Positions 26,670-35,492 are shown, counted from the first letter of the stretch. The stretch: 64,000 bases of DNA from Mesorhizobium escarrei (GCF_935825525.1 NZ_CAKXZT010000124.1:124001-188000), one strand, 5' to 3'. Numbers and translations: made by a program. The notes: generated by a model not told the origin, from the letters alone.

Positions 26670-27278
26670 ATGGACATACTGAACGAAACGGCTGAAAAGC
26701 CGAAGGACGACGCTGACGTGCGGGTCGGCCGGCGCGTGCGGGCGCTCAGGCTGGAACGCAATCTTTCGCTGGCCGAGCTTGCCGCCAAGGCCGGCGTTTC
26801 GATCGGGGCGCTCAGCCAGATCGAGCGCGGCCTGTCCTCGCTTCGCGTCAAGGTGATCTGGCCGCTCGCCGCCGCGCTCGATATCGAGCCTTCGGCGCTG
26901 ATCGCCGACGGCAACGAAGCCGGCAACGACCTCTATTGCGTGCGCGCCGACAGCCGGCGGCAGATCCCGGTGAAGTCGGAAGGCATCGCCAAGGCGCTGC
27001 TGTCGCCGCCAGCCGCTACGCTCACCGGCATGCTGGTGACGGTGGAAGCCGGCGGCGGCACCGTCGAAGCCTACGCCCATCCCGGCCACGAATTCGGTTT
27101 TGTCCTATCGGGCGAAGTCGAACTCGTGATCGATTCAACCACCTACGCGCTGAAGACCGGCGACAGCTTCGCCTTCAAAAGCACCTTGCTGCATGCCTTC
27201 CGCAATCCGGGCGCCGAGCGCTGCCAGATCCTCTGGGTCAACACGACCAAGCCGTCCGAGGTTCGCGATGGCGCCTGA
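26670..27278 (+). CDS. XRE-cupin transcriptional regulator (PuuR-like)
   Basis: The 202-residue protein joins an N-terminal XRE helix-turn-helix (VGRRVRALRLERNLSLAELAAKAGVSIGALSQIERG in segments RVRALRLERNLS and GVSIGALSQIE) to a C-terminal cupin (HPGHEFGFVLSGEVELVID). PuuR-type regulators of this build control polyamine uptake and catabolism by sensing the substrate. The reading frame can be extended back through the palindromic repeat, but ATG 26670 is the sensible start. It overlaps the ATPase gene by 11 bp, so the regulator is embedded in the operon it probably controls. Confidence 0.9.
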   Translation: MDILNETAEKPKDDADVRVGRRVRALRLERNLSLAELAAKAGVSIGALSQIERGLSSLRVKVIWPLAAALDIEPSALIADGNEAGNDLYCVRADSRRQIPVKSEGIAKALLSPPAATLTGMLVTVEAGGGTVEAYAHPGHEFGFVLSGEVELVIDSTTYALKTGDSFAFKSTLLHAFRNPGAERCQILWVNTTKPSEVRDGA

Positions 27279-28353
27279 TCCTCTCGTCCGGCTGGATGCG
27301 GTGTCGAAGGTGTTTCCCGGCGGCATCGTTGGGCTGGACGCCGTCGATCTCGACATCGCCCGCGGTGAGTTCCTGACCTTGCTCGGGCCCTCGGGTTGCG
27401 GCAAGACCACTAGCCTGCGGGTGATCGCCGGTTTCGAAAGCCCGTCGAGCGGGCGGGTGCTGCTCGAAGGCCGTGACATCACTTCGTTGCGGCCCTTCGA
27501 CCGGCCGGTCAACACCGTGTTCCAGGACTATGCGCTGTTTCCGCACATGAACGTCGCCGAAAACGTCGGGTTCGGCCTGTCGCTGCGCAAGCTTTCCGGG
27601 GCAAAGCAGGCAAAGCGCGTCGGCGAGGCGCTCGACATGGTCGGCCTTGCCGACAAGCTCGGCGCCCGCGTGTCCGAATTGTCGGGCGGCCAGCGCCAGC
27701 GCGTCGCGCTTGCCCGTGCGATTGTCTGCGAACCGCGCGTGCTGTTGCTCGACGAGCCGCTGTCGGCGCTCGACGCGCATCTGCGCGAACAGATGCAGGT
27801 CGAATTGAAGCGGCTGCAGTCGCGGCTCGGCACCACTTTCGTCATGGTCACCCACGACCAGACCGAGGCGCTGTCGATCTCCGACCGCATCGTCGTCATG
27901 AACAAGGGCCGCATCGAGCAGGTCGCACCGCCGGCCACGCTCTACGACCGGCCCGCCACAAAATTCGTCGCCAGTTTCATCGGCACGATGAACCTGCTGC
28001 AGTCGCGCTTTGTCGGCCGTGACGGCGATCGATTGCTTTTCAGCGCCGGCGCCCTGCCACTCGAAGCCTCGTCGGAAACCGGCGAAGCGCCCGGAGAAGG
28101 CGCGATGCGAACCATCGGTGTGCGTCCGGAGGATCTTTTAGCGACGACCGAAGCAGCGACCGGCACCGCGCCGGTGCGGGTGAGCAGCATCGTCTTTCAC
28201 GGCCGCACCTTGCGCCTGCACGCCGAATTGGGGCAGGGGATACCAGTGGTGATCGATGCGCCACGGCGGGCGGAAGGTTTTCAATTCAGCGTCGGCGATG
28301 TGGCGCATATCAGCCTGCGCCGCGGCGCTAACTGCCCTATGCTGCCCATCTAA
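27268..28353 (+). CDS. Spermidine/putrescine-type ABC ATPase (PotA-like)
   Basis: The ATPase has 361 residues: Walker A GPSGCGKTT, signature LSGGQRQRVALARAI, Walker B LLLDEPLSALDAH and switch His in VTHDQTEAL. A C-terminal TOBE-type domain (from about residue 240, GVRPEDLL) follows, as in PotA/MalK. The ATG at 27268 lies within the end of the regulator gene. It completes a full Pot-like importer in the unusual order permease, permease, binding protein, regulator, ATPase. Confidence 0.93.
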   Translation: MAPDPLVRLDAVSKVFPGGIVGLDAVDLDIARGEFLTLLGPSGCGKTTSLRVIAGFESPSSGRVLLEGRDITSLRPFDRPVNTVFQDYALFPHMNVAENVGFGLSLRKLSGAKQAKRVGEALDMVGLADKLGARVSELSGGQRQRVALARAIVCEPRVLLLDEPLSALDAHLREQMQVELKRLQSRLGTTFVMVTHDQTEALSISDRIVVMNKGRIEQVAPPATLYDRPATKFVASFIGTMNLLQSRFVGRDGDRLLFSAGALPLEASSETGEAPGEGAMRTIGVRPEDLLATTEAATGTAPVRVSSIVFHGRTLRLHAELGQGIPVVIDAPRRAEGFQFSVGDVAHISLRRGANCPMLPI

Positions 28354-28391
28354 TCTGATCCCGTCCGTTCTAGAAAACCGGAGCACCAGCC

Positions 28392-29819
28392 ATGAGCAAT
28401 CACCTGAACTTCTTCATCGACGGCAACTGGGTCGCGCCCGTGCTGCCGGCGACGCTGGATGTGATCGATCCGTCGACCGAAGAGGCGTATACGAAAATCT
28501 CCGCCGGCTCGAAGGCCGATGTGGATCGCGCCGTGGCAGCGGCGAAGGCAGCCTTCCCGGCCTTTTCGCAAACCAGCAAGGCCGAGCGCCTGCAGCTGCT
28601 GCAGCGCATCCTCGAAGTCTACAACGAGCGCTACGAGGATATCGCCCAGGCTGTCAGCCAGGAGATGGGCGCGCCGATCACCTGGGCGCGCGAGGCGCAG
28701 GCCTGGGCAGGCAGGGCGCATATGGAAGCCACTATTCGGGCGCTGGAGGATTACGAATTCAGCGAGAAGCGCGGCACCACCATGGTGGTCAAGGAGCCGA
28801 TCGGCGTCTGCGCGTTGATCACGCCGTGGAACTGGCCGCTCAACCAGATTGTCTGCAAGGTGGCGCCGGCGATCGCCGCCGGCTGCACCGTCGTGCTGAA
28901 GCCTTCCGAGATCGCGCCGATCAGCGGCATCGTCTTTTCGGAAGTGATGGAAGCGGCCGGCACGCCGAAGGGGGTCTACAACATGGTCAACGGCACCGGT
29001 CCGGATGTCGGACAGGTCATGGCCGGCCACCCGGACGTCGACATGGTTTCCTTCACCGGCTCGACCCGGGCCGGCATCATCGTCGCCAGGACGGCGGCCG
29101 AGACGGTCAAGCGCGTGGCGCAGGAACTCGGCGGCAAATCGGCCAACATCGTGCTTCCCGATGCCGACTTCGAGAAGGCCGTGCGCAAGGGCGTCAACGC
29201 CTGTTTCGGCAATAGCGGCCAGTCCTGCGATGCGCCGACGCGCATGCTGGTGCCGGCCGCCCGCCATGATGAGGCGCTGGTGATCGCCAAGAAGGCGGCC
29301 GAGGCGCACAAGGTCGGCGATCCGCGCTCGGAAGACACCAAGCTCGGGCCGGTGGTCAGCAATATCCAGTTCGACAAGATCCAGCGGCTGATCGAGGCCG
29401 GCATCGCCGAGGGTGCAACGCTGGTCACCGGCGGTCCTGGCCGGCCGGAGCATCTTAATCGCGGTTATTACGTGCGGCCGACCGTCTTCGGCCACGTCAC
29501 TCCGGGCATGACCATCGAGAAGGAGGAGATTTTTGGGCCGGTGCTTTCGGTCATCTCCTATGATGACGACGATGACGCGGTGAAGATCGCCAACGACACC
29601 GTCTATGGCCTCGCCGCCTACGTGCAATCAGGGGATATCGACCACGCGCGAAAGATCGCCGGCCGCCTGCGCGCCGGACAGATCTCGATCAACTATCCGG
29701 AATGGGACACGTTCGCGCCGTTCGGCGGTTACAAGCAATCGGGCAACGGCCGCGAATACGCCGACTGGGCGATCCACGATTTCCTCGAGATCAAGGGCAT
29801 CATCGGCTACGGCGCGTAG
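28392..29819 (+). CDS. NAD(P)-dependent aldehyde dehydrogenase
   Basis: This 475-residue enzyme has the full aldehyde dehydrogenase catalytic set: N147 (PWNWPL), E245 (QELGGKS), C279 (GQSCDAP) and the FTGST cofactor motif at about 221-225. It oxidises an aldehyde to the acid. It follows the Pot-like importer by 38 bp and is likely in the same transcript, so an aminoaldehyde made from an imported amine is a reasonable substrate. Relatives are annotated as general or betaine-type aldehyde dehydrogenases; specificity is not decided by the motifs. Confidence 0.93.
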   Translation: MSNHLNFFIDGNWVAPVLPATLDVIDPSTEEAYTKISAGSKADVDRAVAAAKAAFPAFSQTSKAERLQLLQRILEVYNERYEDIAQAVSQEMGAPITWAREAQAWAGRAHMEATIRALEDYEFSEKRGTTMVVKEPIGVCALITPWNWPLNQIVCKVAPAIAAGCTVVLKPSEIAPISGIVFSEVMEAAGTPKGVYNMVNGTGPDVGQVMAGHPDVDMVSFTGSTRAGIIVARTAAETVKRVAQELGGKSANIVLPDADFEKAVRKGVNACFGNSGQSCDAPTRMLVPAARHDEALVIAKKAAEAHKVGDPRSEDTKLGPVVSNIQFDKIQRLIEAGIAEGATLVTGGPGRPEHLNRGYYVRPTVFGHVTPGMTIEKEEIFGPVLSVISYDDDDDAVKIANDTVYGLAAYVQSGDIDHARKIAGRLRAGQISINYPEWDTFAPFGGYKQSGNGREYADWAIHDFLEIKGIIGYGA

Positions 29820-29833
29820 GGCTTAACCCGAAA

Positions 29834-29866
29834 AGCGCCGCGCGTCCAAGAAGGACGCGCGGCGCT
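29834..29866. terminator. Hairpin terminator between convergent genes
   Basis: A perfect 14-bp stem (AGCGCCGCGCGTCC with its complement) and a 5-base loop lie 14 bp after the aldehyde dehydrogenase stop and 18 bp before the GntR stop. The minus strand continues with a short TTTT, so it can terminate leftward transcription and probably rightward too. Confidence 0.6.
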
Positions 29867-29884
29867 GTAGCGGGTCAATCCGAG

Positions 29885-30577
29885 CTATTCGGCGGCTTCG
29901 CGGACAGGGATCAGGCGCCGCTCGACCTGTTGGAGATGCAGGCGCATCGCTGCCGCCGCGCCGCCGAGGTCACGCTCGGCGATCGCCTCGACGATCCGTT
30001 CATGGTCGGCGAAGCTGTGATGGTCTGCCGGAGGGCGGGCGCCTTCTGACCGAAGACGTCCCCAGACCACGGTGCGGCGCACGGCGTTCAGCACGTCGAA
30101 CAGGCCGAGCAGCACATTGTTGCGGCTCGCCTGCGCAATCTGCCGGTGGAGCAGATTGTCGACATTCTCATATTGCCGCCATGTGACGGCTTCCCGCGTC
30201 TGCACCAGTGATTGCCGCATCGCGGCAATATCGGAAAGCGTTGCGTGCAGCGCCGCTTCGCGCGCAATCTCGGGCTCAAGGATGAGGCGCGCGCGCATCA
30301 CGTCGGCCGGATTGGTGCGCCCGGCGATTTCCGAAATGCCGATCGTCTCCTCGACCGGTCCACTGCCGACGAAGGTGCCCCTGCCGACGTGACGCCAGAT
30401 GCGGCCGTCCTTCTCGAGCACCGCCAACGCCTTGCGCAGATCGCCGCGCGACACGCCGAGGCTCTCCGACAGTTCCCGCTCGGCAGGCAGCCGCGTCTCA
30501 CCGGCATGATCCATCTGGGCAAGATAGGCCTGAAGCTGAACCAGGGCGGCGTGGCCGCCATTGCCGGGATCGTCCAT
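29885..30577 (-). CDS. GntR-family (FadR/VanR subfamily) transcriptional regulator
   Basis: The 230-residue protein has a GntR winged helix (LPAERELSESLGVSRGDLRKALAVLEKDG) and an FCD effector domain. It is divergent from the SsuA-like binding-protein gene at 30755, whose operon it most likely controls. The ATG at 30577 is used; a TTG four codons upstream is possible. Three TTAACCAATCCG-like repeats lie between the two genes. FCD regulators usually sense organic acids, which fits the FAH hydrolase at the end of the divergent operon. Confidence 0.9.
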   Translation of the reverse strand: MDDPGNGGHAALVQLQAYLAQMDHAGETRLPAERELSESLGVSRGDLRKALAVLEKDGRIWRHVGRGTFVGSGPVEETIGISEIAGRTNPADVMRARLILEPEIAREAALHATLSDIAAMRQSLVQTREAVTWRQYENVDNLLHRQIAQASRNNVLLGLFDVLNAVRRTVVWGRLRSEGARPPADHHSFADHERIVEAIAERDLGGAAAAMRLHLQQVERRLIPVREAAE

Positions 30578-30580
30578 CAA

Positions 30581-30723
30581 TTTAACCAATCCGCGTATGA
30601 TTTCCCTTGGTCGGTGTTAAAACGATTAGCGGAAACCGTCAACTGCCGAGTTTCTGGGCACACCCGTTCGACACGGTACAGTTTCTCCTTGACCAATCCG
30701 TCCCATAGCCTTAACCAATTAAG
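30581..30723. promoter_or_regulatory. Three repeated TTAACCAAT-type boxes between GntR gene and transporter operon
   Basis: TTTAACCAATCCG starts at 30581, TTGACCAATCCG at 30689 and CTTAACCAATTAAG, a near-complete 14-bp palindrome, at 30710. The boxes flank both divergent starts (30577 and 30755). Repetition at both ends of an intergenic region is typical for a regulator that controls itself and its target. Binding by the GntR product is inferred. Confidence 0.5.
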
Positions 30724-30754
30724 ACAATGGTTACAAAAAACGGGAGGAATGACA

Positions 30755-31750
30755 ATGGCCGGCGTGTCCAGACGTACCATCCTTGCCACCGCTTTCGCCG
30801 CGGTTCTGGCATGTGCAGCGCCCTTGTCGGCCGCAAATGCGGGCGACATGCGCATCGCATTCGGCGACCTTCCCGGCATCGAATCCATCCAGACGCTCGC
30901 CGCGATAGAGCGCGCCAAGGAGCGCGGCGTGAATGTCGAACTCATCGTTCTCAATGACGAGGACCTGGCTGCCCAGGCCATTGTCGGCGGCCAGGCCGAT
31001 GTCGGCATCGGCGCGCCCTATACTTTGATCCAGAAGGTGGGCGTGCCGATCCGGATTTTTGCGCAGATATCGACGCTGCGCTTCTTTCCCGTCGTCAACA
31101 GCGAATTCTACAAGGAATGGAAGGATCTCGACGGGCAGGAAGTCGCCGTGCAAGCGCGCGGCTCCGGCACCGAGGCGGTCATGCTGCTGATGGCGAAAAA
31201 CCACGGCATCAAGCTCGGCAACATCAGCTATGTTCCGGGTTCCGAGGTTCGCCGAAATGCGCTGCTGCAGGGGACCATCAAGGCGTCGATCGTCGATGCC
31301 GCCAACAGGCGCGCGCTTGAGGCCGAAGCCCCCGGCAAGTTCATCGTTCTGCCGGTCGAGGATCTCGGCGCCTCGGACGAAGCGCTTTTCGCGACCGCGG
31401 ATTATCTGAAGAACAGCGCCGCCGACGTCGACATCCTGGTCGAGGAATTGATGAAGACCGCGCGCGAGATCACCGCGAACCCGGCGGTGGCGGTCGAGCT
31501 CCGCAACAAATATAAACTGCTGCCGGATCTCGGCGCTGAAGCCGACAGCGAAATCACCGAATACTACAAGGAAACCGCGGAAGCCGGCAGCCTTGCCCTG
31601 AATGGCGGCGGAGCCGATGCGGCCAAAGACGACTTTGCCTTCTTCAGCCTTGCCGGCCAGATCGAAGGCGATCCAGCGAGCCTCAGGGTCGAGGACTTCT
31701 GGGATGTCTCCGCAATCGACCGCGCCGTCGCCAAGCTCGGCAAGAAATAG
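30755..31750 (+). CDS. ABC transporter substrate-binding protein (SsuA/NMT1-like)
   Basis: The 331-residue protein has a signal peptide (SRRTILATAFAAVLACAAPLSAANA) and a type II periplasmic binding fold of the SsuA/TauA/nitrate group (GQADVGIGAPYTLIQ, VQARGSGTEAVM). ATG 30755 has GGAGG seven bases upstream and is preferred to the in-frame ATG at 30749. It leads an operon with two permeases, one ATPase and a FAH hydrolase. The ligand may be an aromatic or other organic acid given that hydrolase, but sulfonates or pyrimidine-like compounds are also known for the family. Confidence 0.88.
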   Translation: MAGVSRRTILATAFAAVLACAAPLSAANAGDMRIAFGDLPGIESIQTLAAIERAKERGVNVELIVLNDEDLAAQAIVGGQADVGIGAPYTLIQKVGVPIRIFAQISTLRFFPVVNSEFYKEWKDLDGQEVAVQARGSGTEAVMLLMAKNHGIKLGNISYVPGSEVRRNALLQGTIKASIVDAANRRALEAEAPGKFIVLPVEDLGASDEALFATADYLKNSAADVDILVEELMKTAREITANPAVAVELRNKYKLLPDLGAEADSEITEYYKETAEAGSLALNGGGADAAKDDFAFFSLAGQIEGDPASLRVEDFWDVSAIDRAVAKLGKK

Positions 31751-31762
31751 GCGGCCTGCCGG

Positions 31763-32590
31763 ATGGCCGTAAGCATCAGAACCGACGGCGAGGCTGGCGG
31801 CCTCGCTTCCCCATCGACTCGAAGCGCAACGGGCGCACCGTGGGACCAGCCGATCCTGCTCAGGCTTGTGTCGATCGCCCTGTTTGCGGGAATCTGGGAG
31901 GTGGCCGGTCGCATTCCCGTCAGCTTCGCCTTTCCGACTTTTTCCGACACGATCGTCGCGTTTGTCGGACTGCTCGCCGACGGCAGCCTGGCAACCGCCT
32001 ACCTTTCGACGCTGCAGCCGCTGGTGCTTGGCGTTGTCCTGTCGGCGTTCCTGGGTGTCGGCCTCGGCACGATCTGTGGTCTGTGGCGCACCGGCGAATG
32101 GCTGGTGATCCCCGTTTTCATCGTGCTTCAGGCAGCACCGGTCGCCGCCTTCATTCCGATGGTCACCTTCGTCTACGGGATAGGCATGACTGCCAAGACG
32201 CTCGCCGTCATGATCCTGGCGCTGCCGGTCATCGTGCTCAACACCTACAAGGCCGTGCGCAACGTCAACGAGTCGCTGCTGGTCATGTGCCGATCGTTCC
32301 TCGGCACACGTTGGCAGACCGTCGCCAAGATCATTCTTCCGGATGCCAGCCCGGTGATTTTTGCCGGTTTGCGCCTCGGCGTCGCTGCCGGGTTCGTCGG
32401 CGTGGTGCTCGCCGAACTGCTGATTACCCCGACCGGCATCGGCGACCTCATCACCTTCCACCGCTCGCGCGCAGACTACGCCGAGATGTACGCAACAATT
32501 GCCTCGATCATTGCGCTTTCCACCCTGACGCTCGTCTTTCTGCAGTGGGTGGAAGTCCGTGTTTTCAGGCCCGAGAGCAGAGGTGCTTAA
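31763..32590 (+). CDS. ABC transporter permease (SsuC-like)
   Basis: This 275-residue membrane protein has about six helices and the SsuC/TauC-type permease loop (ESLLVMCRSFLGTRWQTVAKIILPDASP). It starts 13 bp after the binding-protein stop and is followed one base later by the ATPase start. It should pair either with itself or with the second permease at 33402-34157. A second permease is uncommon for this family, which normally uses a homodimer. Confidence 0.91.
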   Translation: MAVSIRTDGEAGGLASPSTRSATGAPWDQPILLRLVSIALFAGIWEVAGRIPVSFAFPTFSDTIVAFVGLLADGSLATAYLSTLQPLVLGVVLSAFLGVGLGTICGLWRTGEWLVIPVFIVLQAAPVAAFIPMVTFVYGIGMTAKTLAVMILALPVIVLNTYKAVRNVNESLLVMCRSFLGTRWQTVAKIILPDASPVIFAGLRLGVAAGFVGVVLAELLITPTGIGDLITFHRSRADYAEMYATIASIIALSTLTLVFLQWVEVRVFRPESRGA

Positions 32591-32591
32591 G

Positions 32592-33395
32592 ATGGGCGCG
32601 ACCGCATTGCGAAATGGACCGTCGCCGGTTCCCGCACCGATCGATTCAATCGTGGAAGTGAGAGGAATCTCCAAGACCTACGGCAATGTCGAGGCGCTGC
32701 GCGGCATCGACCTCGACTTTCCCAGGGGCAAGCTGACCAGCCTTCTCGGACCCAGCGGTTGCGGAAAGACGACACTGCTGAAGATCATAGCGGGGCTGAT
32801 ACGGGCCGATGGCGGCACTGTCGCAATCAACGGCAAGCACGTCACCGCACCCGGCCCCGAACGCGCTTTCGTATTCCAGGATTTTGCGCTGATGCCGTGG
32901 GCGACCGTGATGCGCAACGTGGCCTTCGGACTTGAATTGCGCGGCACCAACAAGGCCGAGCGCGAGGAGATTGCCCGCCGCTACATCGCCGAGGTGGGGC
33001 TCGCCGGCTTCGAGGACAAATATCCGCATCAGCTCTCGGGCGGCATGCGCCAGCGTGTCGGCCTGGCGCGGGCATTGTCGGTCGATGCCGACGTCCTGCT
33101 GCTCGATGAACCGTTTTCGGCGGTCGACGAGCAGAACCGGCGGAAGTTCCAGGAAGACCTGATCCGACTGCGCACCAACCAGAACAAGACCTTCATCTTC
33201 GTGACGCACTCGATCGAGGAAGCGGTCTACATCTCCGACCGCATCGTGTTGCTGTCGCCGAGACCAGGCCGGGTTTCGCAGATCATCGAACCGGAAATCG
33301 ATCGCTCCGGCGACCCGGAGCGCATCCATCGCGACAGGCACTATCTCGATACTGTCGAGGAGATCTGGCAGGGGCTGAAGCAGTATGTGGAGTGA
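32592..33395 (+). CDS. ABC transporter ATP-binding protein (SsuB/TauB-like)
   Basis: The 267-residue ATPase has Walker A GPSGCGKTT, the Q-loop FVFQDFALMPW, signature LSGGMRQRVGLARAL, Walker B VLLLDEPFSAVDEQ and switch His FVTHSIEEAVY. These are those of nitrate/sulfonate/taurine-type importers. ATG 32592 follows GAGGTGCTTAAG and sits one base after the upstream stop, so translation is coupled. It powers the transporter formed with the flanking permeases. Confidence 0.93.
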   Translation: MGATALRNGPSPVPAPIDSIVEVRGISKTYGNVEALRGIDLDFPRGKLTSLLGPSGCGKTTLLKIIAGLIRADGGTVAINGKHVTAPGPERAFVFQDFALMPWATVMRNVAFGLELRGTNKAEREEIARRYIAEVGLAGFEDKYPHQLSGGMRQRVGLARALSVDADVLLLDEPFSAVDEQNRRKFQEDLIRLRTNQNKTFIFVTHSIEEAVYISDRIVLLSPRPGRVSQIIEPEIDRSGDPERIHRDRHYLDTVEEIWQGLKQYVE

Positions 33396-33401
33396 CCGGC
33401 C

Positions 33402-34157
33402 GTGACCTTGTTTGGCTACCGTGTGCCAATGATGGCGTCCCTACTGGTCTGGTGCGTCGTATGGGAAGTCGTCGGCCGGCTGGACCTTGTCTTTCTGCTG
33501 CCGCCGTTTAGCGACGTGCTGGTTGCAGCGGTCAGTCTCGTGCAGACGCCGTCCTGGCAGAGCGCGACGGTCACGACCCTTCGTGCCTTCGCCACGGGCA
33601 TGGCCCTGTCGATCGTTATCGGCGTGCCATTGGGCATCCTGATGGGGCGCGTCAAGATCGCCGACGACCTGCTCGGCATGTGGGTCAACATCTTTTCGAG
33701 CGCACCGCTCTCGGCAATCGTCCCGGTGCTGATGATCCTGTTCGGCTTCGGCGAGAAGACGATCGTTGCGGCGGTGTTCCTGTTTGCGATCTGGATCATC
33801 GTTCTCGACACCCGCGCCGGGGTCCGCCATATCTCGCCGTCGCTGATCGAGATGGCGCGTTCCTATGGCGCCTCGCGCCCGGCGCTCTATAGCAAGATCA
33901 TCCTTTGGGCGGCACTTCCGGAAATCCTTGCCGGCATTCGCCTCGGCCTCATCCGCGGCGTCAAGGGCGTCGTCATCGGCCAGTTGCTCGTCGCCATAGT
34001 CGGCTACGGCGCGCTGTTCGAAACCTTCTCGCGAAATTTCCGCATGGCCGAATTCTGGGCCTTGACCATCATCCTTTTTGCCTTCGCCCTGCTGATCGCC
34101 GAACTGATCGAACGGGCCGAAGCCAAAGTCGAATATTACGCAGGAGCAAGACAGTGA
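33402..34157 (+). CDS. Second ABC transporter permease (SsuC-like)
   Basis: A GTG start at 33402 gives 251 residues with six hydrophobic segments and the permease loop SLIEMARSYGASRPALYSKIILWAALPE. It differs clearly from the permease at 31763, so the importer probably has a heterodimeric channel. Its stop overlaps the GTG start of the FAH gene. GGAG lies eight to ten bases before the start. Confidence 0.9.
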   Translation: MTLFGYRVPMMASLLVWCVVWEVVGRLDLVFLLPPFSDVLVAAVSLVQTPSWQSATVTTLRAFATGMALSIVIGVPLGILMGRVKIADDLLGMWVNIFSSAPLSAIVPVLMILFGFGEKTIVAAVFLFAIWIIVLDTRAGVRHISPSLIEMARSYGASRPALYSKIILWAALPEILAGIRLGLIRGVKGVVIGQLLVAIVGYGALFETFSRNFRMAEFWALTIILFAFALLIAELIERAEAKVEYYAGARQ

Positions 34158-34858
34158 ACATGCACGGGACGACTTCAAGCTACGCCATCGAACCGGCCGC
34201 AATCCCGAGCATCCCGGTGGCGGGAACCGACAAGCTTTTTCCGGTGCACCGGGTCTATTGCGTCGGGCGGAACTATGCCGCGCATGCCGTCGAGATGGGA
34301 CACGATCCCGACAGGGAGCCGCCGTTCTTCTTCCAGAAGAACCCCGACAACCTCGATACGACAGGGGAATTTCCGTATCCTCCGGCCTCCAACGATGTCC
34401 ATCACGAGATCGAAATGGTCGTGGCGCTGAAAAGCGGCGGTACCGACATCCCGGTCGAAAAGGCTCTGGACTGCGTGTTCGGTTATGGCGTAGGTCTCGA
34501 CATGACGCGGCGCGACCTGCAGGGCAAGGCGAAGGACATGGGCCGTCCATGGGAGGTCGGCAAGGCCTTCGAGGCATCGGCGCCATGCACGCCACTGGTT
34601 CCGGCAAGCTCGATCGGCCATCCAACCCAGGGAGCGATTTGGCTGGACGTCAATGGCCAGCGAAAACAGACCGGCGACCTCAACCAGATGATTTGGAAAG
34701 TTCCGGAAATGATCAGCTATCTCTCAGGTCTTTTCACGCTGATGCCGGGAGACATCATTCTTTCCGGCACACCGGCGGGCGTCGGGGCGGTTGTTCGCGG
34801 TGATGTTCTTCGCGGTCATATCGATGGCGTCGGCGACCTAGAGGTTCGCGTTGTCTGA
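34154..34858 (+). CDS. Fumarylacetoacetate hydrolase family protein (fumarylpyruvate hydrolase-like)
   Basis: From GTG 34154 (AGGAG seven bases upstream) the product is 234 residues, a compact FAH-domain enzyme. It has CVGRNYAAHAVEMG, PPFFFQKNP, HHEIEMVVAL (metal-binding E-x-E), GYGVGLDMTRRDLQ and SGTPAGVG. Close relatives are fumarylpyruvate hydrolase (gentisate pathway), acylpyruvase and hydroxyheptadienedioate isomerase. It is encoded at the end of the SsuABC-like operon with overlapping start and stop, so it probably hydrolyses a diketo-acid derived from the imported compound. Confidence 0.9.
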   Translation: MNMHGTTSSYAIEPAAIPSIPVAGTDKLFPVHRVYCVGRNYAAHAVEMGHDPDREPPFFFQKNPDNLDTTGEFPYPPASNDVHHEIEMVVALKSGGTDIPVEKALDCVFGYGVGLDMTRRDLQGKAKDMGRPWEVGKAFEASAPCTPLVPASSIGHPTQGAIWLDVNGQRKQTGDLNQMIWKVPEMISYLSGLFTLMPGDIILSGTPAGVGAVVRGDVLRGHIDGVGDLEVRVV

Positions 34859-34967
34859 AGCGGCGTCGATTGTTGAACGGCTGGCGGCCGGAGCCGATGA
34901 TGCGCCGGCGATTGCGGCGCTGGACAGGACCACGCTCACCCATGGCGGACTGCGCCGCCCTTGGTGA
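34851..34967 (+). pseudogene. Truncated N-terminus of an AMP-forming acyl-CoA synthetase
   Basis: Overlapping the FAH stop is an in-frame TTG that opens a 38-codon ORF: SIVERLAAGADDAPAI followed by AALDRTTLTHGGLR and then a stop. This reads like the first 35 residues of a FadD/CaiC-type AMP-binding ligase (…APAIAALDR..LTYGGLR…). The remaining roughly 450 residues are missing and the sequence after the stop shows no ligase motifs. The most economical reading is a gene remnant after a deletion. The call rests on a short match. Confidence 0.45.
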
Positions 34968-35492
34968 TGGCAAACCCAACGCTCTGGTCGACATCGCCTT
35001 TCATATCGGTTCGCTGATACAGGCCAGGCCGTTCGATGTTTGCCTCGATCGCGTATCGGCTTTTGGCGGCTGGGCGCTGGTGCTTCGCAGTGGCGACCAT
35101 TCGCCAGCGTTGCAAGCCTTTTGCGCAACCTCTCCGCTGTGGTCGACGACAGCCCGCTGAAGCCCTTCGTGACGGCTCGGTAGAGCCGCATGTGACGTTG
35201 CTTCACGACAGACTGCGCGTGCCAAAGGTTCGGGAACGAATCGTTGAGCCGATCTCCTGGACGGTGCGGAGCTTTGCATTGGTCCGCAGCCACCAGGTGA
35301 ATATGAATGCCCGGCCAGCTGGCAATTGAGTGGCCAGGACGATGCTCTGGCCGCGAGGTAAGAACCTCAATTCGTCTTCACATACTCCGCGCGATATCCA
35401 TCCTGACATGGCTTGTCAGCTATCGGCGGGCCGGACGATGGCAGGTCAGCCAGCAGTTCCCTACTTGGAAGGGGTCTGAACAGGAGGAACAC
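34968..35492. other. Intergenic region without recognised gene, possibly degenerate
   Basis: This 525-bp stretch follows the acyl-CoA synthetase remnant. ORFs of 65-100 codons exist on both strands but none has a good ribosome binding site, a conserved motif or codon use like its neighbours. It may be scar sequence from the deletion that truncated the ligase gene. The last 15 bases contain AGGAGGAACAC, the ribosome binding site for the next gene. Confidence 0.4.

Noticed and set aside
25223..26926. 567-codon minus-strand ORF running through the palindromic repeat
   Set aside because: It reads antisense across the Pot binding protein, the repeat and the regulator; no conserved motif was found.
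30731..32674. 647-codon minus-strand ORF opposite the SsuA/SsuC-like genes
   Set aside because: It is antisense to well-supported transporter genes and its composition is typical of shadow frames.
35001..35279. 92-codon minus-strand ORF in the gap after the ligase remnant
   Set aside because: It has no ribosome binding site or conserved motif, and its Arg/Ser/Pro-rich composition is typical of noncoding high-GC DNA.
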